DNA of 64,000 bases from Flavobacterium sp. (GCA_015234525.1 JADGMX010000006.1:227843-291842), one strand, 5' to 3'. Shown: positions 52,180 to 61,070, numbered from the stretch's first letter. The notes: generated by a model not told the origin, from the sequence alone. Made by a program: numbers and translations.

Positions 52180-53577
52180 ATGGCCATTAAATCAGTCAAT
52201 CCGTTCAATAATAAAATTTTAAAAACTTTTGATGAAATTACAGATCAGGAACTTGAGCGTAAAGTCGAAATCGCGCACAAATCCTATTTAAATTGGAAAA
52301 ATACAGCTATCGACGAGCGTAGTAAACTCCTGTTGAAGGTTTCTTCGATTATGCGAGATCGCAAAGCAGAACTTGCAAAGTTGATCACCCTTGAAATGGG
52401 AAAGTTGATTAAGCAAAGTGAAAGCGAAATTGAAATGTGTGCTTCTGTCTATGAATATTACGCAAACAACGCCGCTGAATTCCTAAAGGACCGCCCCTTA
52501 AAAACCGATGATGGAGAGGCATTTCTTCGGCTGACGCCAATGGGAGTCATACTTGCAGTAGAACCTTGGAACTACCCGTTTAATCAGGTCGCGCGATTAA
52601 CAGCGCCCAATTTGATGGCTGGAAATACCGTCATGCTGAAACATTCGTCAAATGTGCCACAGTGCGCCGAAATGATCGAACGAATTTTCAGGGAAGCAGG
52701 TGCCGCGGAGGGTGTTTTTACCAATCTTTTCCTTTCCGGCAAACGTGTTGGCAAACTAGCTGCGGACAATCGGATTGTTGGACTTTCACTCACCGGTAGC
52801 GAAGGGGCGGGCTCGAGTCTTGCAGAAGCCGCCGGTAAAAATCTTAAAAAATCGGTTTTGGAATTAGGCGGTAGCGATCCATTTATCGTGCTTGAAGATG
52901 GGGATATCGATAGTGCTGTTGAAAAAGCGGTTGTGGGCAGGTTTGGAAATATGGGTCAGGCGTGTACATCGGCAAAGAGAATTATCGTTGCTGATGCCAT
53001 TGCAGATGAATTTCTTCAAAAATTCACGGCGAAATTAACCGATCTGAAAGTTGGCGATCCGTTAGATCCTGAAACTGAAGTCGGCCCCTTGAGTACCGAA
53101 GATGCCGCAGCGAAAATTGAAAAACAAGTGAGCGAAACTGTCGCCGCCGGCGCGCGGGTGGTTTTGGGTGGAAAACGAATCGATAGGGAAGGAGCGTTCT
53201 TTGAGTTCACAATTTTAACCGACATTAAGCCGGGAATGGTTGCTTATCACGAAGAAATCTTTGGACCGGTTGCGTCGTTTTATCGTGTAAAGGACGATGC
53301 TGAAGCAATCTCGTTGGCAAACGATACGACATTCGGACTTGGAGGCGTTGTTTTCAGTCGGGATATTAAACGGGCCATCAATGTTGCAGACCAAATAGAC
53401 ACCGGAATGGTATTTATAAATCAATCGCTTGCATCAAGACCGGATCTTCCGTTTGGTGGAACAAAAAGGTCAGGTTACGGCCGTGAATTGTCGCCGTTAG
53501 GAATCGAGGAATTCGTCAATAAGAAACTGATTTTTATCAGCTGTGATCAAACAAAAAAGCCGCAACCACAAGAGTAG
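52180..53577 (+). CDS. NAD(P)-dependent succinate-semialdehyde dehydrogenase-like aldehyde dehydrogenase
   Basis: A 465-residue aldehyde dehydrogenase. Catalytic residues are the glutamate in LELGGSDPFIVLED and the cysteine in GQACTSAKRI; the NAD pocket shows EPWNYPFNQ. The closing PFGGTKRSGYGRELSPLGIEEFVNKK is typical of the GabD/Sad group. It oxidises succinate semialdehyde or a related aldehyde. The ATG at 52180 is chosen over a TTG at 52153, which overlaps a weak -7 box (TAACTTTA). The dnaN terminator overlaps its last codons. Confidence 0.9.
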   Translation: MAIKSVNPFNNKILKTFDEITDQELERKVEIAHKSYLNWKNTAIDERSKLLLKVSSIMRDRKAELAKLITLEMGKLIKQSESEIEMCASVYEYYANNAAEFLKDRPLKTDDGEAFLRLTPMGVILAVEPWNYPFNQVARLTAPNLMAGNTVMLKHSSNVPQCAEMIERIFREAGAAEGVFTNLFLSGKRVGKLAADNRIVGLSLTGSEGAGSSLAEAAGKNLKKSVLELGGSDPFIVLEDGDIDSAVEKAVVGRFGNMGQACTSAKRIIVADAIADEFLQKFTAKLTDLKVGDPLDPETEVGPLSTEDAAAKIEKQVSETVAAGARVVLGGKRIDREGAFFEFTILTDIKPGMVAYHEEIFGPVASFYRVKDDAEAISLANDTTFGLGGVVFSRDIKRAINVADQIDTGMVFINQSLASRPDLPFGGTKRSGYGRELSPLGIEEFVNKKLIFISCDQTKKPQPQE

Positions 53578-53590
53578 TTACGGCTTTTAG
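53553..53590 (-). terminator. Terminator of dnaN, reaching into the aldehyde dehydrogenase gene
   Basis: On the minus strand AAAAGCCGTAACTAC pairs with GTGGTTGCGGCTTTT (G-U pairs included) around a four-base loop, and T residues follow. It lies 21 bases behind the dnaN stop. The left part encodes the final residues and stop of the convergent dehydrogenase gene. Confidence 0.85.
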
Positions 53591-53611
53591 CTTTTGCTGT
53601 TTGCGTCAGAA

Positions 53612-54730
53612 TTAGTTGTTCAGCATTACAGGCATTACAAGCATTGTTACTGTTTCGCCATCTTCAAGCCCGTCGACAGGTGTTAAAATCCCTGCACGGT
53701 TTGGCATCGACATTTCGAGCATGATTGTATCAGATTGTAAGTTTGTCAACATCTCGGTAAGAAAACGTGAGTTGAAGCCAATTTGCATATCATCGCCTTG
53801 ATAATCACAAGTTAACCGCTCTTCGGCTTTGTTTGAATAATCGATGTCCTCAGCAGAAATATTAAGTTCAGCACCCGCAATCTTTAAACGGATTTGGTGC
53901 GTTGTTTTATTTGAAAAGATCGCAACACGACGAACAGAGTTCAGAAATTGCGTACGATCGATCATCAATTTGTTTGGATTTTCTTTCGGGATAACAGCCT
54001 CGTAGTTTGGATATTTTCCATCGATCAATCGGCAGGTAAGCACGTAATTGTCGAATGAAAACGTCGCATTCGAGTCGTTATATTCAATCTTGATCTCAGA
54101 ATCAGATGAACCCAAAATACTCTTTAAAATATTCAATGGTTTTTTAGGCATGATGAAATCCGCAACCTGAGACGCTTTTACATCGGTACGCGCATATTTC
54201 ACAAGTTTGTGAGCATCAGTAGCAACGAAAGTCAAACCTTCAGGAGAAAACTGGAAGAAAACCCCACTCATCACCGGACGCAAATCATCATTTCCGGCAG
54301 CAAAAATCGTTTTAGCCACAGCGGTAGCCAAAACATCTGCAGGAACAAGCGTAGTCGATGGGTCATCCAGATTAACCGAATTTGGAAATTCCTCACCCGG
54401 AGCATAAGCCAATGCATATTTACCGGAATTCGAACTGATTTCAATCGTACTGTTTTCCTCGACAGTAAAAGTTAACGGCTGCTCAGGGAAAGTCTTTAAT
54501 ATCTCGAGCAACAATTTTGCCGGAACTGCAACGCTGCCGCGGCTGGTAGAATCGATCTCGAGTGTTGCCGACATAGTGGTTTCAAGATCTGAAGCCGAAA
54601 CTGTAAGCGTATTGTTATCTAAATCAAAAAGGAAATTATCTAAAATGGGAAGCGTGTTGCTGCTGTTGATAACGCTACCTAACACTTGTAGTTGCTTCAA
54701 CAAATACGAACTTGATACGATAAACTTCAT
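53612..54730 (-). CDS. dnaN: DnaN, DNA polymerase III beta sliding clamp
   Basis: A 372-residue three-domain clamp; two copies form a ring on DNA that tethers polymerase III. The start MKFIVSSSYLLKQLQVLGSV, ATDAHKLVKYART in the middle domain and the C-terminal VMPVMLNN tail (hydrophobic cleft end) are typical. dnaN lies here away from dnaA, as is common in Bacteroidota. It has a promoter and a strong terminator of its own. Confidence 0.97.
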   Translation of the reverse strand: MKFIVSSSYLLKQLQVLGSVINSSNTLPILDNFLFDLDNNTLTVSASDLETTMSATLEIDSTSRGSVAVPAKLLLEILKTFPEQPLTFTVEENSTIEISSNSGKYALAYAPGEEFPNSVNLDDPSTTLVPADVLATAVAKTIFAAGNDDLRPVMSGVFFQFSPEGLTFVATDAHKLVKYARTDVKASQVADFIMPKKPLNILKSILGSSDSEIKIEYNDSNATFSFDNYVLTCRLIDGKYPNYEAVIPKENPNKLMIDRTQFLNSVRRVAIFSNKTTHQIRLKIAGAELNISAEDIDYSNKAEERLTCDYQGDDMQIGFNSRFLTEMLTNLQSDTIMLEMSMPNRAGILTPVDGLEDGETVTMLVMPVMLNN

Positions 54731-54782
54731 TTGCTTGTTTTTATCTTATTGCCTTTTTGGCAGAATGGTTTAAAATGCGATA

Positions 54783-54790
54783 CAAATATA
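54783..54790 (-). promoter_or_regulatory. -7 box of the dnaN promoter
   Basis: TATATTTG on the minus strand, 52 bases upstream of the dnaN start codon; no clear -33. Confidence 0.5.
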
Positions 54791-54809
54791 TCCCAATCAG
54801 GGTTACTTT

Positions 54810-56504
54810 TTATAGAATTTTATTAACATTTCGATTGTATTTTTTCCTGCGAAGGAATGTAAACACTACTCCAAAAACAAGTAGCGCAACGATTGGCAGT
54901 CCGACAGTTGTAATCTGCGCGCCGGTATAATTGGCATACACTTTTTCCTTATCGAGAAGTGGCAGATTAACTTCTTTGCTTCGGATGTTGATAAGTCCGT
55001 TTTCATCAAGAAGGTAATTCACGCAATTCATCATGAATTCCTTGTTAGCATACAAGTTGTTGGTCCATTTATCGAAACCAAGCTCGAGCGGCTGATAGTT
55101 TTTGTCATATTGATTCCGGATCACATCACCATCAGAAATAACGATCATTTTGGTGTTTTTTCCGCGCTTAACAAATGTTTTCTCCTCAAAAGGAAGCACG
55201 CGATTTTCGTAAACCGATTTAAATTCGCCTTCAAGTAGAAGCGCCACCGGAATGTTTCCGCTACCTTTAAATTCCGCCGGTTCCGGTCGCTCCTGAACCA
55301 TCTCAAGACTTATTTCGACTGGTGTTCCGATTGCTTTTGAATACTGCGACGATTCAAGCAAAACGGTTTTTTGAATGTCGTTCTTGAGCGGTTCAATGGC
55401 GCTGGCGAATTCGAATTTTATTCCGTCTAAATTGGAAACAATCGGATGTTTGGCCGCCGGATAAATCATAGGCGAATAAAACCACGGATATTGTGTGTAT
55501 TGCGTGGCGCTACCTTGTTCGCCTGTTGCCAGCGAAATAGGTGTGGCCATAATGTCTTTTATCAAAACCGGATTGATTCTAAATCCATACTTGAAAAACA
55601 TGTCGTTTAGGTTTAAATCCTTTGGAAATGCAACCGAAGATCCGGTATCGTTGTACAAACTGTCCATTTCCATGGCAACTTGATCAACAAGCCACAAGGT
55701 TTTTCCGCCGTTCATAATATATTGATCCAAAACCAATTTCTCCTGATCGGTAAACGATTCAGTCGGTTTTGCAATGATCGCTAAATCATACCGTTTCAGG
55801 TAATTCAAAGTTTCATTTGGCTGCTTGGCGACAGAATCCAATGTGAATGTCCCGATATAATAATTCTCGCGGATTTCCTTCACAAAATCAGCTATTAAAA
55901 GATCGTGAAGTTCGCCGTTTCCTTTAATGACCGCTACTTTCTTTTCTTTTGGCGTAGTAACGGTATTGAATGCATTTGCAAACGCATATTCAAGATGTTG
56001 GACTGAACTGATCACCTTTTCTTCTGTCGAAGCGCCCATCATGTTTTTTAACAACGGAACTTTCACACTTCGGTCGCCATAAGTTGCAACCGCCCACGGA
56101 AAAACCACTTCTTGAGTTTGCTTTCCCTTGTCGTCTAAAGTAACATTAATCGGCGTTAAACCACGATCAACAAAACTCTGCATGATCTCCGCACTTTCAT
56201 CCGGGTTTTCAAGCGGATCGACAAACTGAAAAATGATATTGTTATTATACGCTCTAAATTCCTCTAAAAGCTGATTGGTTTCAGTTTGTAAACGTTTGAA
56301 TTCGCCCGGAAGATTTCCCCGTAAAAACACGTCAACATATAAAGGTTCACTTGCGTTTTCCACAATTTGAAGCGAAGTTTCAGATAACGTGTATCGCTTG
56401 TCCTGGGTAAGGTCTACGCGTTTAAAGAACTTGCTGCTGATAAAATTCAGGACGATCAAAATTGCGATCGTGATAAGAAGCTGTTTGATATACGTGCTTT
56501 TCAT
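54810..56504 (-). CDS. gldG: GldG, gliding motility ABC transporter component
   Basis: A 564-residue protein with one N-terminal helix (residues 8-24) and one near the C-terminus (about 535-555, followed by RRKKYNRN). The long outside part carries the GldG/IFT52-like domain (EPLYVDVFLRGNLPGEFKRL, in part; later KTLWLVDQVAMEMDSLYND). In Flavobacterium johnsoniae GldA, GldF and GldG form an ABC transporter required for gliding. The start codon shares one base with the gldF stop (TAATG). Confidence 0.95.
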   Translation of the reverse strand: MKSTYIKQLLITIAILIVLNFISSKFFKRVDLTQDKRYTLSETSLQIVENASEPLYVDVFLRGNLPGEFKRLQTETNQLLEEFRAYNNNIIFQFVDPLENPDESAEIMQSFVDRGLTPINVTLDDKGKQTQEVVFPWAVATYGDRSVKVPLLKNMMGASTEEKVISSVQHLEYAFANAFNTVTTPKEKKVAVIKGNGELHDLLIADFVKEIRENYYIGTFTLDSVAKQPNETLNYLKRYDLAIIAKPTESFTDQEKLVLDQYIMNGGKTLWLVDQVAMEMDSLYNDTGSSVAFPKDLNLNDMFFKYGFRINPVLIKDIMATPISLATGEQGSATQYTQYPWFYSPMIYPAAKHPIVSNLDGIKFEFASAIEPLKNDIQKTVLLESSQYSKAIGTPVEISLEMVQERPEPAEFKGSGNIPVALLLEGEFKSVYENRVLPFEEKTFVKRGKNTKMIVISDGDVIRNQYDKNYQPLELGFDKWTNNLYANKEFMMNCVNYLLDENGLINIRSKEVNLPLLDKEKVYANYTGAQITTVGLPIVALLVFGVVFTFLRRKKYNRNVNKIL

Positions 56505-57226
56505 TATGATCGCAATGATTTTAATTTATAAACCGTGAATGATAAAAATAAAACGCAGATGCTGATAAAGTAAATGATATCTCTGCTGTCCAATACGCCG
56601 CGACTCATGCTTCTAAAATGGCGCTCCATTCCGAGGCTTTCAAGGAAATTCTGGCCACCTAAAAACGTTGAAATTCCGCCAAAGGCGAAGTAAAAGAAGA
56701 AACATAAAAACACCGACAGGATAAAAGCGACAATTTGATTTTCAGATAGGGCAGAAGTGAAAATTCCGATTGCCGTATACGATCCGATCAGAAACAACAA
56801 TCCGAAATACGATCCGATCGTGCTTCCCATATCAATGTTTCCTTCGGGCATTCCGTAACTTGAAATCACATAAACGTAGATAAATGTTGGTATGATCGCA
56901 ATGACAATCAGCAACATCGCACCAAAGAATTTCCCTTGAACGATTTGCCAGACAGTCAAAGGTTTGGTCAATAACAGTTCAAGTGTTCCCTGCTTCCGTT
57001 CATCCGAAAAACTTCGCATGGTCACAGCCGGAATCAGGAAAATTAATATCCAGGGCGATATGGTGAAAAACGGACTCAAATCAGCAAAGCCGCTGTTCAA
57101 AATGTTGAATTCGCCTTCAAAAACCCATAAGAACATGCCGTTGAGCAATAGAAATATCGCGATGACCAGATAACCGGTAGGCGATCCGAAAAACGATTTT
57201 ATTTCCCTAAGTAAAATTGACTTCAT
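56504..57226 (-). CDS. gldF: GldF, gliding motility ABC transporter permease
   Basis: A 240-residue permease with six membrane helices. The first 60 residues (REIKSFFGSPTGYLVIAIFL) and TMRSFSDERKQGTLELLLTKP match GldF. It forms the channel part of the Gld ABC transporter; the ATPase gldA is not in the window and is usually elsewhere. It follows the monooxygenase-like gene by 23 bases. Confidence 0.95.
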   Translation of the reverse strand: MKSILLREIKSFFGSPTGYLVIAIFLLLNGMFLWVFEGEFNILNSGFADLSPFFTISPWILIFLIPAVTMRSFSDERKQGTLELLLTKPLTVWQIVQGKFFGAMLLIVIAIIPTFIYVYVISSYGMPEGNIDMGSTIGSYFGLLFLIGSYTAIGIFTSALSENQIVAFILSVFLCFFFYFAFGGISTFLGGQNFLESLGMERHFRSMSRGVLDSRDIIYFISICVLFLSFTVYKLKSLRS

Positions 57227-57249
57227 TAAAATTTATTTTGTCTGTTGAA

Positions 57250-57546
57250 TTACTCGAGTGAAACCAATTTGTCGACACTCCACGCTTCAGGTTTGGCATT
57301 GAACAATTTTTTGGTAAACGCCCAAACGTCGTAAAAGAGTTCAGATTTGCGATAATTTTCCAAATCATCTTCAGAATCCCAATAACTGTAAGTGAAGAAA
57401 ATTTCCGGATTGTTTCGATCCCGATACAACTCAAGAAAACGGTTTCCGGGCGAGTTTCGTATTTTCTCTTTCATCAGTTCAAAATTTTCCAGGAACGCCG
57501 GAACATCTTGCGGATTAAAACTCATTTTGACGATTCTGACAAGCAT
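57250..57546 (-). CDS. Antibiotic biosynthesis monooxygenase-like (ABM) protein
   Basis: A 98-residue ferredoxin-like fold protein: LVRIVKMSFNPQDVPAFLEN at the start, then LELYRDRNNPEIFFTYSYW and the ABM-typical DLENYRKSELFYDVW. Members include heme-degrading and quinone monooxygenases, but many are uncharacterised. A longer frame reaches into the upstream gene; I start it at the ATG at 57546, right next to the stop of the SAM hydrolase gene. Confidence 0.85.
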   Translation of the reverse strand: MLVRIVKMSFNPQDVPAFLENFELMKEKIRNSPGNRFLELYRDRNNPEIFFTYSYWDSEDDLENYRKSELFYDVWAFTKKLFNAKPEAWSVDKLVSLE

Positions 57547-57547
57547 A

Positions 57548-58399
57548 TTATTCGTTATAAAATTGAATTGAAACAACATCGCGGTAGCCCAAACCAAGAA
57601 GCGTTGCCGCAGTTCCGTGATTCGGATTACTTCTAAAAAGCGCAATCTCGAGATAGCCGGCTTCATTGAAAAGCGCCAACTTCGATCCTTCATAGTCTTT
57701 CAGCTTAAAATCAGCCGAAGTAGCCACATCAGAATAATTGTTTCGGATTTTTTTAATATTTCCACGATCACCTCTAAACGATTTTTCATTTAAGATGATC
57801 TCGTAATTTCGGCCTTTGGCCATATCAGTAAACATTTGTTTGGTGATGTTTACTACGGCATTACCAAAATGATCGATGTAAATCACATATCCTTTAATGC
57901 TGCTCATATCAGATGCAACAATCGGCTGAAGTTCGGTCGGTCGTTTAATCTGGTCGATCTCTTTCCCGATGACATTCAACAATCCGCCTTGTGCGAGATG
58001 CGTCGCCACCGTAATGAAAACGTCCAAATCACTCGAACCCGCCGGAAGCCGATCGTGAATATTGATCATCACCATTTTCTCCGGAACAATTTTTTGAGTC
58101 AAAAGTCCGAGGATCCCATTATCGGCACTAATAAAATAATGATCATTCCACTTAATGGCGATATGTTGGTTTTCGCGGTTGCGTTCGGTATCAACACCAA
58201 TCAAATGAACGGTTCCCTTTGGAAAACTCGAATATGCCGCACTGATGATATAATTCGCCTCGGCCGCATTGAAAGGATCCACATTATGCGAGATATCAAC
58301 AATGCTCGCCGATGGATAAGCCGAGAGAATTTTCCCTTTTATTGAGCCAACAAAGTGGTCTTTCAATCCGTAGTCGGTCGTTAGGGTGATTATTGGCAT
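57548..58399 (-). CDS. SAM hydrolase (DUF62, SAM hydroxide adenosyltransferase)
   Basis: A 283-residue protein of the DUF62 family. The opening ITLTTDYGLKDHFVGSIKG, the aspartate/histidine pair of the active site (DISHNVDPFN), the WNDHYFISADNGIL segment and the C-terminal domain with YIDHFGNAVVNI are typical. Such enzymes split S-adenosylmethionine into adenosine and methionine with water. It is not a fluorinase or chlorinase: the insertion loop of fluorinases is missing. It opens an operon with the ABM, gldF and gldG genes. The biological reason for SAM hydrolysis is not known. Confidence 0.9.
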   Translation of the reverse strand: MPIITLTTDYGLKDHFVGSIKGKILSAYPSASIVDISHNVDPFNAAEANYIISAAYSSFPKGTVHLIGVDTERNRENQHIAIKWNDHYFISADNGILGLLTQKIVPEKMVMINIHDRLPAGSSDLDVFITVATHLAQGGLLNVIGKEIDQIKRPTELQPIVASDMSSIKGYVIYIDHFGNAVVNITKQMFTDMAKGRNYEIILNEKSFRGDRGNIKKIRNNYSDVATSADFKLKDYEGSKLALFNEAGYLEIALFRSNPNHGTAATLLGLGYRDVVSIQFYNE

Positions 58400-58440
58400 A
58401 TTTTTTATCTGACTGACAGAAAGTTTTTGTAATTTTTGAG

Positions 58441-58448
58441 TAAATTTG
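58441..58448 (+). promoter_or_regulatory. -7 box of the phoH promoter
   Basis: TAAATTTG on the plus strand, 49 bases before the phoH TTG start. Confidence 0.55.
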
Positions 58449-58452
58449 AATG

Positions 58453-58460
58453 CAAATCTA
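58453..58460 (-). promoter_or_regulatory. -7 box of the SAM hydrolase-gldFG operon
   Basis: TAGATTTG on the minus strand, 53 bases before the SAM hydrolase start. It lies four bases from the phoH -7 box on the other strand, so the two promoters overlap. Confidence 0.55.
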
Positions 58461-58497
58461 GGAATTTTAAAGGTAAACTTAATTAAAAACTATCCTG

Positions 58498-59448
58498 TTG
58501 AACGAAAGAACTATTGAGCTTATCGATATTGCTCCAAAAGAATTTTGGGGCGCACACGATACCCACCTCGACATTATAAAGAAATATTACCCAAAGCTGA
58601 AAATCGTCGCTCGCGGCACAACACTCAAAGCTTACGGCGATCCTGAAGTACTCGACGAATTCGAAAACCGATTCAACAGGCTCATGCTGCATTTTACACG
58701 CTACAATCGCATTGACGACAATGTTATCGAGCGCGTACTTGAAAGCAACACTCAGGATGAACAGCGAATGCCGGATCACGACAAGATACTCGTTCACGGT
58801 ATCGGTGGGAAAATTATTAAAGCAATGACCCCAAATCAGCATTTGCTGGTTGAGAAAGTCTACAAAAACGACATGGTATTTGCCGTTGGTCCAGCGGGAA
58901 CCGGTAAAACCTATACCGGAGTGGCCATGGCAGTAAAAGCGCTCAAGGAAAAACAGGTCAAGCGAATTATCCTGACCCGTCCGGCTGTTGAAGCAGGGGA
59001 GAACCTCGGTTTCCTACCCGGAGATATGAAGGAAAAACTCGATCCCTACATGCAGCCGCTTTACGACGCCCTTCGTGATATGCTTCCCCCGCAAACCCTC
59101 GAAGACTACATATTGAAAGGAATTATTCAAATTGCACCACTTGCATTTATGCGTGGCCGAACCCTTGATAACGCCTTTGTGATTCTGGATGAGGCGCAAA
59201 ACACCACGCATTCGCAAATGAAAATGTTCCTGACGCGAATGGGTAAAAACGCCAAATTCATGATTACCGGCGATCCCGGGCAAGTCGATTTGCCACGTCG
59301 GACCATCAGCGGACTCAAAGAAGCGCTTCTCGTGCTTAAAGATATTGAAGGAATTGGAATTATATATTTGGACGACAAGGATATTGTACGCCACCGACTA
59401 GTCAAAAAAGTCATCGACGCCTACAAACAGATCGAGAATACAGATTAG
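58498..59448 (+). CDS. phoH: PhoH-family ATPase
   Basis: A 316-residue PhoH-like protein. An N-terminal KH-like segment (residues 1-90) is followed by the ATPase core with Walker A GPAGTGKTYTG and Walker B FVILDEAQNTT, then LTRMGKNAKFMITGDPGQVDLP. Family members are linked to phosphate stress and RNA handling (with YbeY), but the substrate is unclear. The start is TTG: there is no in-frame ATG before it after the promoter. Structured element F begins two bases behind the stop. Confidence 0.93.
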   Translation: MNERTIELIDIAPKEFWGAHDTHLDIIKKYYPKLKIVARGTTLKAYGDPEVLDEFENRFNRLMLHFTRYNRIDDNVIERVLESNTQDEQRMPDHDKILVHGIGGKIIKAMTPNQHLLVEKVYKNDMVFAVGPAGTGKTYTGVAMAVKALKEKQVKRIILTRPAVEAGENLGFLPGDMKEKLDPYMQPLYDALRDMLPPQTLEDYILKGIIQIAPLAFMRGRTLDNAFVILDEAQNTTHSQMKMFLTRMGKNAKFMITGDPGQVDLPRRTISGLKEALLVLKDIEGIGIIYLDDKDIVRHRLVKKVIDAYKQIENTD

Positions 59449-59449
59449 G

Positions 59450-59534
59450 AGCTATTTCCCGCTGTCCACCTGTATCTTTTTTCGCGGCGAACCCCGCCAC
59501 AAAAAAAGGATGCCGGCTACCATCGGGGCTATTG
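59450..59534 (+). repeat. Structured intergenic element, copy F
   Basis: Reads AGC, TATTT, CCCG, CTGTCCACCTGTATC, T run, short GC-rich tip (CGGCGAACCCCGCC), AAAAAAAGGATGCCGGCTACCATC, GGGGCTATTG. CCCG pairs with CGGG and AGC with GCT. It follows phoH almost at once and ends before the purC promoter, in the same direction as both. Confidence 0.8.
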
Positions 59535-59581
59535 TCAACATAAAACCGAATTTATTGGTTCATTAAGAAAAAGCCATTTAC

Positions 59582-59589
59582 TAAATTTG
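59582..59589 (+). promoter_or_regulatory. -7 box of the purC promoter
   Basis: TAAATTTG, with a TTG 24 bases upstream (59555). It overlaps an upstream TTG codon in frame with purC, supporting the ATG at 59611. Confidence 0.6.
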
Positions 59590-59610
59590 CACTCCAAACA
59601 ACAACAACTA

Positions 59611-60558
59611 ATGAACACAATTACCAAAACAAACTTTAATTTTCAGAACCAACGATCTGTTTATCACGGTAAAGTCCGCGATGTTTACAATATCAACGAC
59701 GAGTTACTAGTCATGGTCGCATCCGATCGGTTATCAGCCTTCGATGTCGTACTTCCCAAAGGAATTCCGTACAAAGGTCAGATACTAAACCAAATAGCAA
59801 CCCGTTTCATGGAACTTACTCAGGATATTGTTCCAAATTGGCTGATCGCAACGCCGGATCCGAACGTGGCCGTAGGCGAATTATGCGAACCGTTTAAAGT
59901 TGAAATGGTAATCAGAGGTTATCTCGCCGGACATGCGGCCAGAGAATACGCCTCGGGAAAAAGAGTTTTATGCGGTGTAAATCTGCCTGACGGTCTAAAA
60001 GAAAATGATAAACTTCCCCAACCGATCATCACACCGACGACAAAAGCTGACAACGGTGAACATGACGCCGACATCTCTCGCGAAGAAATTCTGGAGAAAG
60101 GATTGGTTTCAGAAGAGGAGTATCTGGTCCTTGAAAATTATACGTATGCCCTTTATCAGCGTGGCTGTAATATTGCCGCTTCGCGCGATTTGATTCTTGT
60201 AGATACAAAATACGAATTCGGAAAAACCAAAGACGGAAAAATCGTTTTGATCGACGAGATTCACACCCCCGACTCATCGCGTTATTTCTACGCCGATGGT
60301 TATCAGGAACGTCAGCAAAGAGGTGAGGAGCAAAAGCAACTCTCAAAGGAATTTGTTCGCCGCTGGCTGATTGAAAACGGTTTTCAGGGCAAAGAAGGTC
60401 AGCAAATTCCCGAAATGTCGGAAGGTTATATTCAATCGGTTTCTGAAAGGTATATCGAACTTTACGAAAATATATTAGGAGAACCATTTGTCAAAGGCGA
60501 CATTGCCAATATCGATCAACGAATTGAGCAAAATGTCAGCAAATTCCTCGCAAAATAG
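59611..60558 (+). CDS. purC: PurC, SAICAR synthetase
   Basis: A 315-residue phosphoribosylaminoimidazole-succinocarboxamide synthase, seventh step of purine synthesis. ATP and substrate motifs: [43 protein letters not shown] and [13 protein letters not shown]. Its length is typical of the longer PurC form found in Bacteroidota and yeast-like bifunctional-free enzymes. A terminator lies six bases after the stop. Confidence 0.96.
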   Translation: MNTITKTNFNFQNQRSVYHGKVRDVYNINDELLVMVASDRLSAFDVVLPKGIPYKGQILNQIATRFMELTQDIVPNWLIATPDPNVAVGELCEPFKVEMVIRGYLAGHAAREYASGKRVLCGVNLPDGLKENDKLPQPIITPTTKADNGEHDADISREEILEKGLVSEEEYLVLENYTYALYQRGCNIAASRDLILVDTKYEFGKTKDGKIVLIDEIHTPDSSRYFYADGYQERQQRGEEQKQLSKEFVRRWLIENGFQGKEGQQIPEMSEGYIQSVSERYIELYENILGEPFVKGDIANIDQRIEQNVSKFLAK

Positions 60559-60563
60559 ATCAT

Positions 60564-60588
60564 ATCGCCTTCGGGCGATTTTTTTTTT
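60564..60588 (+). terminator. Terminator of purC
   Basis: ATCGCC, TTCG tetraloop, GGCGAT, then nine T residues. Confidence 0.95.
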
Positions 60589-60680
60589 AATTTTTTTGTG
60601 ATTTAGCTGTAACTTAATTAGTTGGGAGGCGTCTACCTTCCTGAGTTACAATCATCAATCACAATTAAATCAATCAAAAA

Positions 60681-61070
60681 ATGAAAAAATCAATCATCAC
60701 CCTGGGCCTTTTATTGGCATGTTTCGCAAATCAATCAAATGCGGCAACTACTACTACCGATTTTCGTTCTTCAGTAAATCAACTCATCATTGCCGGAAAC
60801 AGTCCGCTTTGCCGCGCAATCAGTAAAGGCGACATCGAGACCGTTAAAAAATTCGTAGAATACGGCGCCGACGTCAATGAAAGTTATAATGGGATGACTC
60901 CACTTATGGTTGCCGCCCGTCATAACAACGTTGAATTGCTGGAATACCTTCTCTCGAAAGGAGCTGTGATTCACAAGAAGAATGATCAGGGCCTGACTGC
61001 ATTAAAATATGCAGAAGCATCCAATGCACGGGAAGCCGTGGCATTCCTAAAGGAGAGACAAAAGAAGTGA
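60681..61070 (+). CDS. Exported ankyrin-repeat protein
   Basis: A 129-residue protein with a signal peptide (cut near SNAATTT). Residues about 45-125 hold two to three ankyrin repeats (DIETVKKFVEYGADVNESYNG, in part: VKKFVEYGADVN; then MTPLMVAARHNNVELLEYLL and GLTALKYAEASN). Ankyrin repeats bind proteins. It is probably periplasmic; no enzymatic role is suggested. It shares its leader style with the next small exported gene. Confidence 0.85.
   Translation: MKKSIITLGLLLACFANQSNAATTTTDFRSSVNQLIIAGNSPLCRAISKGDIETVKKFVEYGADVNESYNGMTPLMVAARHNNVELLEYLLSKGAVIHKKNDQGLTALKYAEASNAREAVAFLKERQKK

Noticed and set aside
57548..58399. Fluorinase or chlorinase instead of SAM hydrolase
   Set aside because: The loop insertion and halide-site residues of fluorinases are absent; the sequence fits the hydrolase group.
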